Assembly: GCF_002929825.1 (NCBI RefSeq)
Contig: NZ_PJJN01000031.1
Span: 124,001-188,000 of the forward strand
Length of the DNA: 64,000 nt
Direction: 5' to 3'
Origin: Cryobacterium sp. Y29
GTDB lineage: Bacteria > Actinomycetota > Actinomycetes > Actinomycetales > Microbacteriaceae
This document shows, piece after piece, positions 42,501 through 52,089 of this stretch. A program made the translations under genes and the position numbers. The stretch's first letter is position 1. Every line of letters starts with the position of its first letter. The notes beneath the pieces are model-generated. The model was not told where the DNA came from. It saw only the letters and a list, made by a program, of their open reading frames with translations, and made no database searches.

Positions 42501-43547
42501 GTCCCAGCCGTCGAGCGGCAGGCCAATGCGCATCTCACCGACACCGTCGACGAGTGCGCCGCAGGCCACGACAGTCGCTTCGGTGGGGCCGTAGGTGTTC
42601 CACACTTCCCGGCCGCGGGCATTGATGCGGGCGACCAGTTCGGGCGGGCAGGCCTCACCGCCGAAGATCAGCAGCCGCACTGCCTCAAGCGATTCTTCCG
42701 GCCAGAGTGCGGCGAGGGTTGGCACGGTCGAGACGACCGTGATGCCGTGCGCGATCAGCCAGGGACCAAGATCGGCACCGCTGCGCACCAGGGAGCGCGG
42801 GGCCGGCACCAGGCAGGCGCCGTTGCGCCAGGCCAGCCACATCTCTTCACAGCTCGCGTCGAAGGCCACTGACAGACCGGCCAGAACCCGGTCGCTGGTG
42901 CCAATCGGCTCGTCGCGCAGAAACAGGCCGGCCTCGGCGTCTACGAAGGCGGCCGCTGAACGATGCGTGACCGCGACGCCCTTGGGTACGCCCGTCGAGC
43001 CGGAGGTGAAGATGATCCATGCGTCGTCGCCGGGCGTGGGAATGCTGCCATTCGGAAAGACCAATGCCGGGTCGTCGTGCGGGGGCACGGGGCGCCCCCG
43101 GAGCGACTGCAGGTCGAGGCCCGCACGCGGCGCAAAAAAACTGCTCTCCCCGATGATGCCAACCACGCGGGCCTCGGCAAAGACCAGCCGTGCGCGTTCT
43201 TCCGGGTCGTCGGCGTCGACGGGAACGTAGGCGGCCCCCACGAACAACGTGGCCAGAATCGACACATACAGGTCACGCGTACCAGAGGGAATGCGAATGC
43301 CCACGGTGTCCCCTCGGCGCACTCCGGCCAGGCTCAGCGCGTTCGCCTGGGCCTGCACGCGCTGCAGCATGCCGCGATAACTGATGGTGCCGACCGCGTC
43401 TTCCAAGGCCAGGGCATCGGGATACTGCGCCGCGGTCTGCGACAGGATGTCGACCAGGGTGCGGGCGGGCTTTGCCCGGTGGCCCGCCACGAGCACAGCC
43501 TGGGTGTGCCCACTGTCGCCAGCTGGGCTGTACTGGTGCTCGCTCAC
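39588..43547 (-). CDS. Pls/PosA-type non-ribosomal peptide synthetase (A-PCP-membrane acyltransferase)
   Basis: This 1319-residue single-module synthetase has an adenylation domain (about residues 30-520; IFTSGSTGVPKGVAVTH, NTYGPTEATVVACG, YRSGDLVRF, LPTRTSGKVDRAAL). A carrier domain follows (about 540-615; phosphopantetheine serine in QGGGSLSAAQ), then a membrane part with several helices and three blocks of left-handed beta-helix hexapeptide repeats with acyltransferase-like loops. This is the layout of epsilon-poly-lysine-type enzymes, which make amino-acid homopolymers without a thioesterase. Aligned by eye to GrsA, specificity position 239 is Glu, compatible with a basic amino acid. The product is unknown. 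Confidence 0.88.
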   Translation of the reverse strand: MSEHQYSPAGDSGHTQAVLVAGHRAKPARTLVDILSQTAAQYPDALALEDAVGTISYRGMLQRVQAQANALSLAGVRRGDTVGIRIPSGTRDLYVSILATLFVGAAYVPVDADDPEERARLVFAEARVVGIIGESSFFAPRAGLDLQSLRGRPVPPHDDPALVFPNGSIPTPGDDAWIIFTSGSTGVPKGVAVTHRSAAAFVDAEAGLFLRDEPIGTSDRVLAGLSVAFDASCEEMWLAWRNGACLVPAPRSLVRSGADLGPWLIAHGITVVSTVPTLAALWPEESLEAVRLLIFGGEACPPELVARINARGREVWNTYGPTEATVVACGALVDGVGEMRIGLPLDGWDLAVVDAHGNRVAEGETGELIIGGVGLARYLDAEKDAEKYAPHDELGWHRAYRSGDLVRFDRAGLVFAGRADDQVKLGGRRIELGEVDAALGALDGVAGGAAVVQTTPAGNHVLVGYIALATAGTPFDRQAAIARLREELPAALVPLLAIVDALPTRTSGKVDRAALPWPLPATQPGSDDDAGVLSPTAAWLAEAWASILGVPVTGPDDDFFAQGGGSLSAAQFVSAVRARHPETTVADLYDHPRIGSLAEELDARTPVTPPAVRQVLPTPARSQFAQTVLGIPMHVLSGARWLVYLAIANNLLSLAGATFGPTLSWWWVALGFVLFVTPPGKMLIAVVAARLLLHDVMPGNYPRGGSVHLRLWLAEQIALLVDAASLAGAPWISYYARALGAEISSDVDLHSLPPVTGLLTIGAQASIEPEVDLAGHWIDGDVLRIGHVHVGADARIGSRSTLLGGAHVGNGAEVEPGSVVSSRVPAGERWAGSPAHRVGSGRRPWPAERPPRASRWLGAFAAGSVAMTAIPTIAIVLGVLVVGAAIGDADNLGVAALRAALIMPVAVVVGGLAYALLVIIFVRGLGVGLREGYYPVRSRIGWQVWMTERILDGARTVLFPVYASLLTPTWLRLLGAKVGADVEASTVLLLPSLTTIAPAAFLADDTMVACYELGGGWMHIGPAKVGRRAFLGNSGMAGPGRTVPRNGLVAVLSSTPRKAKRGSSWLGNPPARLRRRQTDADDSRTFHPPVRLKIARSLWELLRIVAGFTTAWIALLVLALLDLLWLQLGLGAAIGLSGVVMLTAGAVAAGVTTVVKWTLVGRIDASEHPLWSSFIWRNEVSDSFVEMVARPWFAEKASGTPALAVWLRTLGATVGKGVWCETYWLPEADLVRLGAGSTVNRGCVVQTHLFHDRIMQLDAVVLAEGATLGPNGVILPAASIDAGATVGPGSLVMRGERVPPGSLWSGNPITPWRQPPWDR

Positions 43548-43820
43548 ACGACTCCTCGTTCAGGTCGTGGCACTTGTACGGCACGCCGCGAAAGTAACAG
43601 TCTAGAACTCTCTCGGCACGCGCGGGTGCTGCAGACGATCGAGGCGGTCTTTGGTTTGTCGCCACTCGGCGTTGTAGCCGCCCCATCACGAACATCTGGA
43701 AGTAGACGCCAGTGCACGGGTTCCCCTGTGAGGTCTCCTCGCTGAGCCCCTTAGGGTCGATGGTCCTGGCCGAGTAGGACAAGGACCATCACGAGCCGAA
43801 ACGAATATCCGGCAGTCCGG

Positions 43821-44165
43821 TCAATCAAGCGCCTTCACTCGCGCCGTTTCCAGAGCGCGCTCGCGCATCGCGAGGAAGAGCGGGAACGTGAAGGCGAAGG
43901 CGGTGACTCCCGAGAGGGCGACGTACAGCCAGCCCCGCTTCATGCCGAGCCGTCGCGCCTCGACGATGATCAGGATGCTCCCGGCCACCGCTGCGATGAG
44001 CAAGTCAACGGTGAGCGACGAGACCGCCGGTCCACTGTCCACCCAGTCGACGATGAAGTCGCGCATCTGCACGATCGCGACAACGTTGTAGGTCCAGGTT
44101 CCAGCGAGCCCGGCGAGACTCAGTCCGAGGTAGACGAGAGCGAGCGGCGTCCAGTGTTTCATCAT
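43821..44165 (-). CDS. DUF2834 family small membrane protein
   Basis: This 114-residue integral membrane protein has three helices: LALVYLGLSLAGLAGTW, LTVDLLIAAVAGSILIIV and WLYVALSGVTAFAFTFPLF. The N-terminal TPLALVYL...GTWTYNVVAI pattern and the EARRLGMKRGW loop are those of DUF2834. The function is unknown. Two ATGs follow each other at 44165 and 44162, and I list the first. It stands alone between the NRPS gene and tRNA-Arg, with no apparent operon partner. The 273-nt gap on its right to the NRPS start shows only promoter-like sequence. Confidence 0.8.
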   Translation of the reverse strand: MMKHWTPLALVYLGLSLAGLAGTWTYNVVAIVQMRDFIVDWVDSGPAVSSLTVDLLIAAVAGSILIIVEARRLGMKRGWLYVALSGVTAFAFTFPLFLAMRERALETARVKALD

Positions 44166-44366
44166 GCCGACATTATGCCCGCCGCAGGTTTGGGACAGGC
44201 CCTTGTTGGATCTTTCTGCCAACGGGGACTTCCAGAACAATTGCTCGACGAAATCAACGGACTGCCCTGAACCAGCGAAAATCTGCATCACCCCAACGAC
44301 CCGACACATCGAGCGTATGGAATTGAGAAATCAATCCGTTCTCAAACCGCACTTCTGGTTGTTCTC

Positions 44367-44441
44367 TGGTGCCCCTGGAGGGATTCGAACCCCCGGCCAT
44401 TTCCTTAGGACGGAATTGCTCTTCCACTGAGCTACAGAGGC
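44367..44441 (-). tRNA. tRNA-Arg (CCT)
   Basis: A 75-nt cloverleaf including encoded CCA: acceptor GCCTCTG/CAGGGGC, D-arm GCTCAGTGGAAGAGC, anticodon loop GTCCTAA (anticodon CCT, reading AGG) and T-arm CGGGGGTTCGAATCCCTC. AGG is a rare codon in such a GC-rich genome. Confidence 0.95.
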
Positions 44442-44583
44442 GGGCTTAGCAAGTTTAGCCGATCAGTCCGCACAGTCGAGCGCGCCACCCGCGTTGTCGC
44501 GGGGCAAGCTCTGCCCCGTCAATACGCTCGTGATCGTGCCGTCGATTTCGGCACTTCTGTTGGCCGCGCATCAGAGCGTGGTC

Positions 44584-45081
44584 CTAGGCGGCCGGAGCCA
44601 GATAGGCGTCCCATTCCTGCTCGGGGCGCTCGACTCCCCGTACAATCCAGGTCGTGCCCTGCGGCATCCGTGGGGTGAAGCGCAGCTTCCAGCCCATTTC
44701 GGCCGGGGTGTGGTCGCTCTTGAGGTTATTGCACCGCAGGCAACACGCGGCGAGGTTGTCCCAGGTATCACGGCCACCGCGCGAACGCGGCAACACGTGG
44801 TCGATCGTGGCAGCCGACTTGCCGCAGTAGCAGCAGCGATGCTCGTCACGGCGCAAGACTCCCCGGCGACTGACCGGAACCAGGCGCGACATGGGGATCC
44901 GCACGTACCGCGTGAGCAGAATGACGCTCGGGCGATCCCACGAGCCGGAGGTCGCGAAAACGGGGTGTCCCTGATCGGACTGCACGATCGTCGCTTTCTG
45001 GTTCATCACCAGAATGAGCGCTCGTTTGAACGAGACGACGGCGAGGGGCTCGTAGCCCGCATTGAGTACCAGTGTGCGCAT
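44584..45081 (-). CDS. HNH endonuclease domain protein
   Basis: This 165-residue protein has an N-terminal beta-rich part starting MRTLVLNAGYEPLAVVSFKR and a C-terminal HNH nuclease fold. The zinc-binding pairs are CYCG and CLRCN; the catalytic region is TIDHVLPRSRGGRDTWDNL and ends in NLKSDHTPAEMGW. This exact architecture (the McrA-like small HNH protein) is conserved at a stable chromosomal location in actinobacteria, so a housekeeping DNA-repair role is more likely than a selfish one. AAAGGAAG precedes the ATG. A terminator stands upstream, so it has its own promoter or is reached by read-through. Confidence 0.88.
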   Translation of the reverse strand: MRTLVLNAGYEPLAVVSFKRALILVMNQKATIVQSDQGHPVFATSGSWDRPSVILLTRYVRIPMSRLVPVSRRGVLRRDEHRCCYCGKSAATIDHVLPRSRGGRDTWDNLAACCLRCNNLKSDHTPAEMGWKLRFTPRMPQGTTWIVRGVERPEQEWDAYLAPAA

Positions 45082-45180
45082 GCGCTTCCTTTCGAAGGAG
45101 ACTGGACGGCTTCCAGCCATTCGAACTACATCCGATGCGTAAAGAACAGGAGCACGACGGGGCGAAAAAGAGTACAAAAA

Positions 45181-45207
45181 AAGGCGCTGTCACAATGACA
45201 ACGCCTT
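45181..45207 (-). terminator. Rho-independent terminator of the tiny transcript
   Basis: On the minus strand AAGGCGTTGTCA pairs with TGACAGCGCCTT (one mismatch) around a 3-nt loop, and TTTTTTTGT follows. It is a textbook intrinsic terminator, rare in this window. Confidence 0.88.
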
Positions 45208-45303
45208 CTGGCTGCTCACACAGCTTTTCTCGCTCTGACAACTATGCCGAAAGCACTCGCGACCGCGCACATCCATGGTGTGGATAGTGCGTCGCTCATG
45301 CAT
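45190..45303 (-). CDS. Possible 37-aa peptide or small regulatory transcript
   Basis: AAAAGGAGAG lies 5 nt before an ATG that opens a 37-codon frame (start MHERRTIHTMDV, several Cys). Its stop lies inside the terminator hairpin at 45181-45207. A second ATG 4 nt on opens a 27-codon frame ending at 45216. Neither frame has the high GC at third positions of normal genes here. It may be a leader peptide with an attenuator for the HNH gene, a small RNA, or a short protein; the ribosome binding site and terminator show only that something is transcribed. Confidence 0.35.
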   Translation of the reverse strand: MHERRTIHTMDVRGRECFRHSCQSEKSCVSSQKALSL

Positions 45304-45351
45304 TGGCTCTCCTTTTGAACCTACAAACTACATCAGGGCACTAGGTTAACC

Positions 45352-45392
45352 CACAAATGGCGCAACAGGTGAACCTGTATGCGCCATTTGTG
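45352..45392 (-). terminator. Long hairpin after the NlpC/P60 gene
   Basis: CACAAATGGCGCA and TGCGCCATTTGTG form a 13-bp stem, continued by ACAGGT/ACCTGT with one bulged base. It begins 36 nt after the stop of the hydrolase gene on the minus strand. No U-tract follows. Confidence 0.75.
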
Positions 45393-45427
45393 TGAGCTGT
45401 AACCCAGTGTTCACAGGAAGGGGCGAA

Positions 45428-46258
45428 TTAGATGCCGATTCGCACGATGTAGTAGTCGCTGGTCCAGATGGGCTGAATCCGCACGGACTGGCCGGTATAC
45501 GGCGCGTGCAGGATGTTTCCGTTGCCCGCATAGAAACCATCGTGACCGTCCATGATCACCAGATCGCCTGGCACGGCGTCCTCGATCGAGATCTTCGTTC
45601 CGGCCGCTCCCTGGCCCACAGAGGAGTGCGGCAGGCTGATCCCGAATTGCGCGTAAACGTACATGATGAAGCCGGAGCAGTCGAACCCGGCCGGTGTGGC
45701 GCCGCCATAGACGTACGGTGTGCCCTGGTACTGCGAGGCAACATTGAAAACGGATGCGAGGTCGAAATTCGGGTACGTCGGGTTTGCCAGGAAGTCAGCA
45801 ACACTCGGACCGGAATAGCTCGCTGCATAGGTCGTCATCTGCGCGGCGACCTCAACACGACGGGTTTCCGCGGCGGCGGCAGCGACGGTTGCAGCGGCGG
45901 CGGCCGCAAGCTCTTCGGGCGTGGTAGCAGTGAACCCTTCGCGAGCGACGCTCACGGTTGCCGCCTGAGCATCGACCTCAACGGCCTGCGCCTGTGTCTT
46001 GGACATCTCCGTGGACTCGGTGGCCTTGAAGGAGACGTCTTTCGAGCCGGGAGCAAAGGCATATGCCGGAAGCGCCATGGTGGCAACGAGTCCGGTAGCG
46101 AGGGTCATGACGACGATATTGGCGATACCGCCACGTCGCTTCTTCGGGGCCGCTCGAGGCAGGGCGCCGTTGGGGCGTACCGACGATTCCACTTTTTCCA
46201 GAGAATCCACGGTTCGGCTCAGCCCGCGACGGGACCGTCTCTTTCCTGATGCAGCCAA
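45428..46258 (-). CDS. NlpC/P60 cell-wall hydrolase (C40 peptidase)
   Basis: This 276-residue exported peptidoglycan hydrolase has a very basic N-terminus, a transmembrane/signal helix (IANIVVMTLATGLVATMALPAYAF), an Ala-rich helical stalk (about residues 90-140) and a C-terminal NlpC/P60 domain. The domain has catalytic Cys in FDCSGFIMYVY, His in MDGHDGFYAGNG and a third polar residue near LHAPYTGQ. The start is a TTG at 46258, chosen because GCCGGAGG lies about 8 nt upstream. Its 264-nt leader contains alternative hairpins (CGACAAC/GTTGTCG at 46279-46297), which might regulate it. Confidence 0.9.
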   Translation of the reverse strand: MAASGKRRSRRGLSRTVDSLEKVESSVRPNGALPRAAPKKRRGGIANIVVMTLATGLVATMALPAYAFAPGSKDVSFKATESTEMSKTQAQAVEVDAQAATVSVAREGFTATTPEELAAAAAATVAAAAAETRRVEVAAQMTTYAASYSGPSVADFLANPTYPNFDLASVFNVASQYQGTPYVYGGATPAGFDCSGFIMYVYAQFGISLPHSSVGQGAAGTKISIEDAVPGDLVIMDGHDGFYAGNGNILHAPYTGQSVRIQPIWTSDYYIVRIGI

Positions 46259-46522
46259 AGTTTTAACCTCCGGCGCCTCGACAACACGAGGTTGTCGTCC
46301 CGTCCACTTCGCTAATCGCGGGTGTGTTCGTAAATCAAGAGACAGGGCAGGCGTCTTGACTAGAGTCCTTCGACCTTTCCTGGCCTGTGGGACTCCCCGA
46401 GGTTACAAGAGCGACGCTCATTTGTCACCCTGAAGCGGCACATTTCTAACGGATTGGTAACGAACCTGCGAGCGGGTCGAGACGACTGGCTCGATTCACG
46501 GCGCTGCGAACCCGGTGCAATT

Positions 46523-47242
46523 TCAGTGAGCGACCGGGCTGTGGCCGGTCGGTGTCGTAACAAAAATGTGCCCGGCCACCTCATTGGGGAGCTCTAACCC
46601 GGCACCGAAACCTTCGACCTGAACTAGAACGTACGATCCGGCGGCCGAAAACACCCCGCTCGCGCCCGGCATGACGCCGCTCTGTTTGAGCTGCAAGAGC
46701 AGCTCGGGGTCGAACTGCACCGGTTCACCGAGACGGCGGATGACTGCGGTTACCGGCACGGTCGAACTCGCCACCACCGACACCACGTTGGTCACGCCCG
46801 CCATGAAGGCGACTGCCGGTGAATCACCGAGCTCGTCGAGCCCCGGAATCGGATTGCCGTAGGGAGATTCGGTCGGGTGACCGAGCATCTCCAAAATCTT
46901 GCGTTCGACCTGTTCGCTCATCACGTGTTCCCAGCGGCAGGCTTCGTCGTGCACGAACTCCCACTCGAGTCCGATCACGTCGCTGAGTAGGCGTTCGGCC
47001 AGGCGATGCTTGCGCATCACGTGCACGGCCTTGCTGCGTCCGGTCGGGGTGAGTTCCAGGTGCCGATCGCCGGACACGATGACGAGGCCGTCACGTTCCA
47101 TCCGCGCGACGGTCTGCGAGACGGTCGGGCCGGAGTGTCCGAGTCGTTCGGAGATGCGGGCCCGCAGGGGCACGATCTGTTCTTCCTCCAGGTCGAGGAT
47201 CGTGCGGAGATACATTTCGGTGGTGTCGATCAGATCGCTCAT
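46523..47242 (-). CDS. DtxR/MntR-family metal-dependent regulator
   Basis: This 239-residue iron- or manganese-dependent repressor has an N-terminal winged helix (TTEMYLRTILDLEEE, RISERLGHSGPTVSQTVARMERDGL), a dimerisation/metal domain with KHRLAERLLSDVIGLEW and HDEACRWEHVMSEQVERKI, and a C-terminal SH3-like domain. The metal-binding Glu and His of DtxR appear conserved in the middle domain. The ATG at 47242 starts the canonical MSDLIDTTEMYL N-terminus; the frame continues upstream without a good start. It is divergent from serC. Confidence 0.92.
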   Translation of the reverse strand: MSDLIDTTEMYLRTILDLEEEQIVPLRARISERLGHSGPTVSQTVARMERDGLVIVSGDRHLELTPTGRSKAVHVMRKHRLAERLLSDVIGLEWEFVHDEACRWEHVMSEQVERKILEMLGHPTESPYGNPIPGLDELGDSPAVAFMAGVTNVVSVVASSTVPVTAVIRRLGEPVQFDPELLLQLKQSGVMPGASGVFSAAGSYVLVQVEGFGAGLELPNEVAGHIFVTTPTGHSPVAH

Positions 47243-47363
47243 CCGAAGCCCTTCATTCGGCTCGTGCGCGCACCGCTCATCGAGTGATAGAACGGCGCCC
47301 AGTTGGCGGCCTCGGCAGTGGCCCGCACAGCGTTCCAAGCCTACCCGCCCGTGGCAGGGCAAC

Positions 47364-48488
<1,125 letters not shown>

Positions 48489-48677
48489 AATTAGCTGCAC
48501 GAAACGCAACGAAAGGATCGCACGATGCGCCTGTGGTTGAAAGACAGCGAACGCCGGCCCGATCCGCTGCCCGCACGAACGGATGCCCGCACGGCACTGA
48601 TATGCGGCACCCTGCTCTGGCTGGTCGCACTCGGCGCCGCCCTCTTCTTTGAGGAAGCGGCGCCGGGCGCCTCAAAG

Positions 48678-49383
<706 letters not shown>

Positions 49384-49391
<8 letters not shown>

Positions 49392-49764
49392 CCAGTTCCT
49401 CGGCGACCTTGCGCAGCATCGCCGCGATCTTCTTACTGTGACTTGATTCGGGGTACCGACCGCGCTTGAGATTTGTGCCGATACCGTCGAGCAGCTTCAC
49501 CAAATCTTCAACGATGATCGACATATCGTCGGCTGGCTTACGGTTGAATTTAGACAGGCTCGGAGGAGCTTCGATCACGCGCACCGACAGCGCCTGGGCG
49601 CCGCGTTTGCCGTCGGCAATACCGAATTCGAGCTTCGCGCCGGGCTTGATGGTTACGCCGGACGGCAAAGCGGAAGCGTGGAGAAAGACCTCCTGACCGT
49701 CATCGGATGTGATGAAGCCAAAGCCTTTCTCCTCGTCGTAAAACTTGACCTTGCCGGTGGGCAT
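49384..49764 (-). CDS. Cold-shock domain protein with C-terminal extension
   Basis: This 126-residue protein has an N-terminal cold-shock OB-fold (PTGKVKFYDEEKGFGFITSDDGQEVFLHASAL; the RNA-binding KGFGFI motif is intact) and a C-terminal extension (about residues 70-126) unlike plain 67-residue Csp proteins. It is the CspB-like form found next to DUF3027 in actinobacteria and should bind single-stranded RNA or DNA. The ATG at 49764 gives the conserved MPTGKVKFYD start. It is co-transcribed with DUF3027. Confidence 0.92.
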
Positions 49765-49846
49765 CTGAACCTCACTTGAGTTTTGGGCGCACAATATAGT
49801 GCGGGATGTAAACCCAGCATATTCGGTTGCGGCACCCGCGTGCCCG

Positions 49847-49858
49847 TATCCTTAGGCT
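49847..49858 (+). promoter_or_regulatory. Putative leaderless promoter of the 91-aa membrane protein gene
   Basis: TATCCT at 49847-49852 is 6 nt before the GTG start; no ribosome binding site is present. Confidence 0.5.
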
Positions 49859-50134
49859 GTGACCAATCAAACTCCACAAGCCGTCAGCCGGCTTGAACGT
49901 GTGCTCGCTTACATGGTGGCGAGCGTGGTGGGGCTGTCGATTCTCGCGTTCCTTGCGGTCATCATCGCGACCGCGATGGGCGTCGGCCAAAACGACGGGT
50001 TCAGCCGCGGCTTCTGGCCGCCGATCTTCATCCTGCCGCTCTACGGCCTGCCCATCGGTTTCGTGCTCATCATCGTGCTCATCATCTCTGCAGGAGTTCG
50101 ACGCAGTCGCGAAGCTCGACGAGACCGCGAGTAA
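49859..50134 (+). CDS. Small membrane protein before the helicase pair
   Basis: This 91-residue protein has two transmembrane helices, YMVASVVGLSILAFLAVII and PIFILPLYGLPIGFVLIIV, with a short loop (GVGQNDGFSRGFWPP) and a basic cytoplasmic tail RRSREARRDRE. It is conserved in this actinobacterial gene order but has no known function. It starts at a GTG with a leaderless -10 box. Its stop codon shares one base with the start of the helicase-associated gene (TAATG), so they are coupled. Confidence 0.8.
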   Translation: MTNQTPQAVSRLERVLAYMVASVVGLSILAFLAVIIATAMGVGQNDGFSRGFWPPIFILPLYGLPIGFVLIIVLIISAGVRRSREARRDRE

Positions 50135-52026
50135 TGCTCGGCCTCGCATCGAGACTTCGGGTCCTGCCCGATGCCGAGCTGCGGCACGTCATCAAGGTGC
50201 GCGGTGTTTCTGCGAACGGCATCCACGACTTCTTCGATCTGGCCGAAGCCCTGCTTGATGCTGGCAATGTGCAACTGGCCCTGAGCCACCTGGACCGCTC
50301 GACCCTTGCCATTCTGGCCGTGGCCGGACAACTCACCAGCAGCAATTCCGTTCCGACGCTGGTCGCGGTGACGAACCGACTGGTTGAACTAGGTTCGACC
50401 GAGGTCACGCTGGCCGATGTGGCCCGCCGGGTCGACAGCTTGCACGCCGTACTTTTGGCCGAGCGAAACGACGGATGCTGCATTCCATACGACGCCGTCT
50501 CGGCTCATCTGGCGCGCTGGCCGGCTCAGGGTCTACCGGATACCGCCGACCTCGCCGTCGCTGCGCCCCCGGTGGCCGTCGCCACCGTGCCCGACACCGA
50601 GATTGCGTTCATCGACCAGCTGGCCGCTGAACGCGCTTTTGGGATGGTGTCGTCGATCGCCGAGCTGGTCAACGAGCTGTGCCGCGAGCCCGCCCGGCAG
50701 CTCAGTCGGGGTGGGCTCGGCCTGCCCGACACCAAGCGCCTCGCCGCGGTAATGACGGTCGACGTCGAACTGGTTGCCCCGATCCTCGCCTTGGCTTCCC
50801 GGGCCGACCTGCTCGCCCACTCCGACGGTTATTGGATGGAAACCGAGGCCGGCGAGGCCTGGCTGCTCGAACACACGACCACCCGATGGGCGGCCTTGGC
50901 CGTGGCCTGGTTGGCGGCGCTCCCGCCGACCGTGGCCGACATTCTTCCGCGCCAGGCCGGGCTGCCCTGGGGTGGTGGACTGACCGCGTTTATCGCCTGG
51001 CTCTATCCGGCCGGCGGCGAGTGGATGCTCTCCCAGCTAACCGAGTTCGCCCGCGACGCCGAGTTGCTCGGTATCACCGCAAACGACACCACCAGCACGG
51101 CCGGCGCCAACGTGCTGCGCGGTGACCTCGAGGTAGCCGTCGACATCATGGCGGGCGCGCTGCCGGCTGAAGTCGGCGCGGTGTATCTGCAGCACGACCT
51201 CTCGATCGTCGCGCCCGGCCCACTCGCGCCGTCGATCGACTCCCGGCTGCGCGGGATGGCCGACGTGGAAAGTCGAGAACTCGCGTCGAGCTATCGCATC
51301 ACCGCGGCATCCGTCAATCGCGCCCTGGCCGCGGGCGAGAATGCAGACTCGCTGCTCGCTTTTCTGACGTCGATCTCACTCACCGGCATTCCACAGCCGG
51401 TCGATTACCTCATCAACGAATCGGCTTCGCGGTACGGCCGGGTGCGAGTGGGACGTCTCACCGACGGGCCGAACGCTCCGATCGCTCCACCCGGTAATGA
51501 CACCGTTTTTCTCAGCTACGTCTGCTCAGCTGATGCCGCGCTGCTCGGCACAATCGCTGTCGACCAGACTCTGGCGCCGCTCGCGCTCGTGCGCGCCGGC
51601 GACAGCGAACACCTGCTCAGCCGCTTCGCCGGTGACGCCGTGTTTTGGGCGCTGAGTGACGCTCGTTATCCCGTCGCTGCCGAAGACGACCTCGGTGAGA
51701 TCGTGCACTTGCGCCGACACCAGATCGCCCGTGTCACGCTGACACCAACGGTTGACACCGCCCGCAACCTGGTCGACAAGCTGCGGCTTCGCCCTGAAAG
51801 TGGCGTTTCAATAGCGGATGCCTGGCTTGCCCGCCAGCTCGACACCGCCATCAAGGCCAAGCAGACCATCCTGGTCAGTATCGCAATGCCCGGCGGCGCG
51901 GTGGTGGACTACCTGCTCGAACCGGCCAGCGTCAGCAACGGACGCTTCCGAGCCCGCGACCGGCGGGCCGACATCGAGCGCACCCTGCCACTCAAGAGCA
52001 TCCTCAGCATCACCCCGGCCCCGTGA
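50134..52026 (+). CDS. Helicase-associated domain protein (XPB partner)
   Basis: This 630-residue soluble protein lies immediately upstream of the XPB helicase gene. The N-terminal third is helical with winged-helix-like repeats (LALSHLDRSTLAILAV and related units). The C-terminal region (about residues 430-600) has the helicase-associated fold with LGEIVHLRRHQIARVTLTPTVDTARNLVDKL and AIKAKQTILVSIAMPGG. No ATP-binding motif is present. In actinobacteria it is paired with XPB and is assumed to work with it in DNA repair or transcription; experimental data are scarce. It starts by stop-start overlap with the small membrane gene. Confidence 0.85.
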   Translation: MLGLASRLRVLPDAELRHVIKVRGVSANGIHDFFDLAEALLDAGNVQLALSHLDRSTLAILAVAGQLTSSNSVPTLVAVTNRLVELGSTEVTLADVARRVDSLHAVLLAERNDGCCIPYDAVSAHLARWPAQGLPDTADLAVAAPPVAVATVPDTEIAFIDQLAAERAFGMVSSIAELVNELCREPARQLSRGGLGLPDTKRLAAVMTVDVELVAPILALASRADLLAHSDGYWMETEAGEAWLLEHTTTRWAALAVAWLAALPPTVADILPRQAGLPWGGGLTAFIAWLYPAGGEWMLSQLTEFARDAELLGITANDTTSTAGANVLRGDLEVAVDIMAGALPAEVGAVYLQHDLSIVAPGPLAPSIDSRLRGMADVESRELASSYRITAASVNRALAAGENADSLLAFLTSISLTGIPQPVDYLINESASRYGRVRVGRLTDGPNAPIAPPGNDTVFLSYVCSADAALLGTIAVDQTLAPLALVRAGDSEHLLSRFAGDAVFWALSDARYPVAAEDDLGEIVHLRRHQIARVTLTPTVDTARNLVDKLRLRPESGVSIADAWLARQLDTAIKAKQTILVSIAMPGGAVVDYLLEPASVSNGRFRARDRRADIERTLPLKSILSITPAP

Positions 52027-52075
52027 CCGCTTGTGCGCGGCAGCGGCCGGTACCGTAAAAACTGCCGAACGGGCG

Positions 52076-52089
52076 TAGAATTAGGGGTT
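52076..52089 (+). promoter_or_regulatory. Putative leaderless promoter of the XPB gene
   Basis: TAGAAT at 52076-52081 with 8 nt to the ATG at 52090. This would give XPB its own transcript independent of the upstream partner gene. Confidence 0.5.

Larger units (their letters stand above)
45082..45427. other. Region between NlpC/P60 and HNH genes: two terminators and a tiny transcript
   Basis: This 346-nt gap contains a terminator for the NlpC/P60 gene (45352-45392), a short possible coding unit with a strong ribosome binding site (45190-45303) and a U-tract terminator (45181-45207). The remaining 100 nt before the HNH gene hold its promoter region. Confidence 0.7.

Noticed and set aside
43548-43820. 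Possible gene between the NRPS and DUF2834 genes
   Set aside because: Frames here have no start signals and no recognisable content; I see only promoter-like sequence.
44442-44583. tRNA-Arg flank examined as integration site of a mobile element
   Set aside because: No integrase, no repeated 3' tRNA fragment and no change in gene content are seen next to it.
46259-46522. c-di-AMP (ydaO-type) riboswitch upstream of the NlpC/P60 gene
   Set aside because: Such riboswitches often precede cell-wall hydrolases, but I could not match the conserved core (no GGGUGAAU or GACAGCUAACC in order); only simple hairpins are visible. A covariance-model search would settle it.
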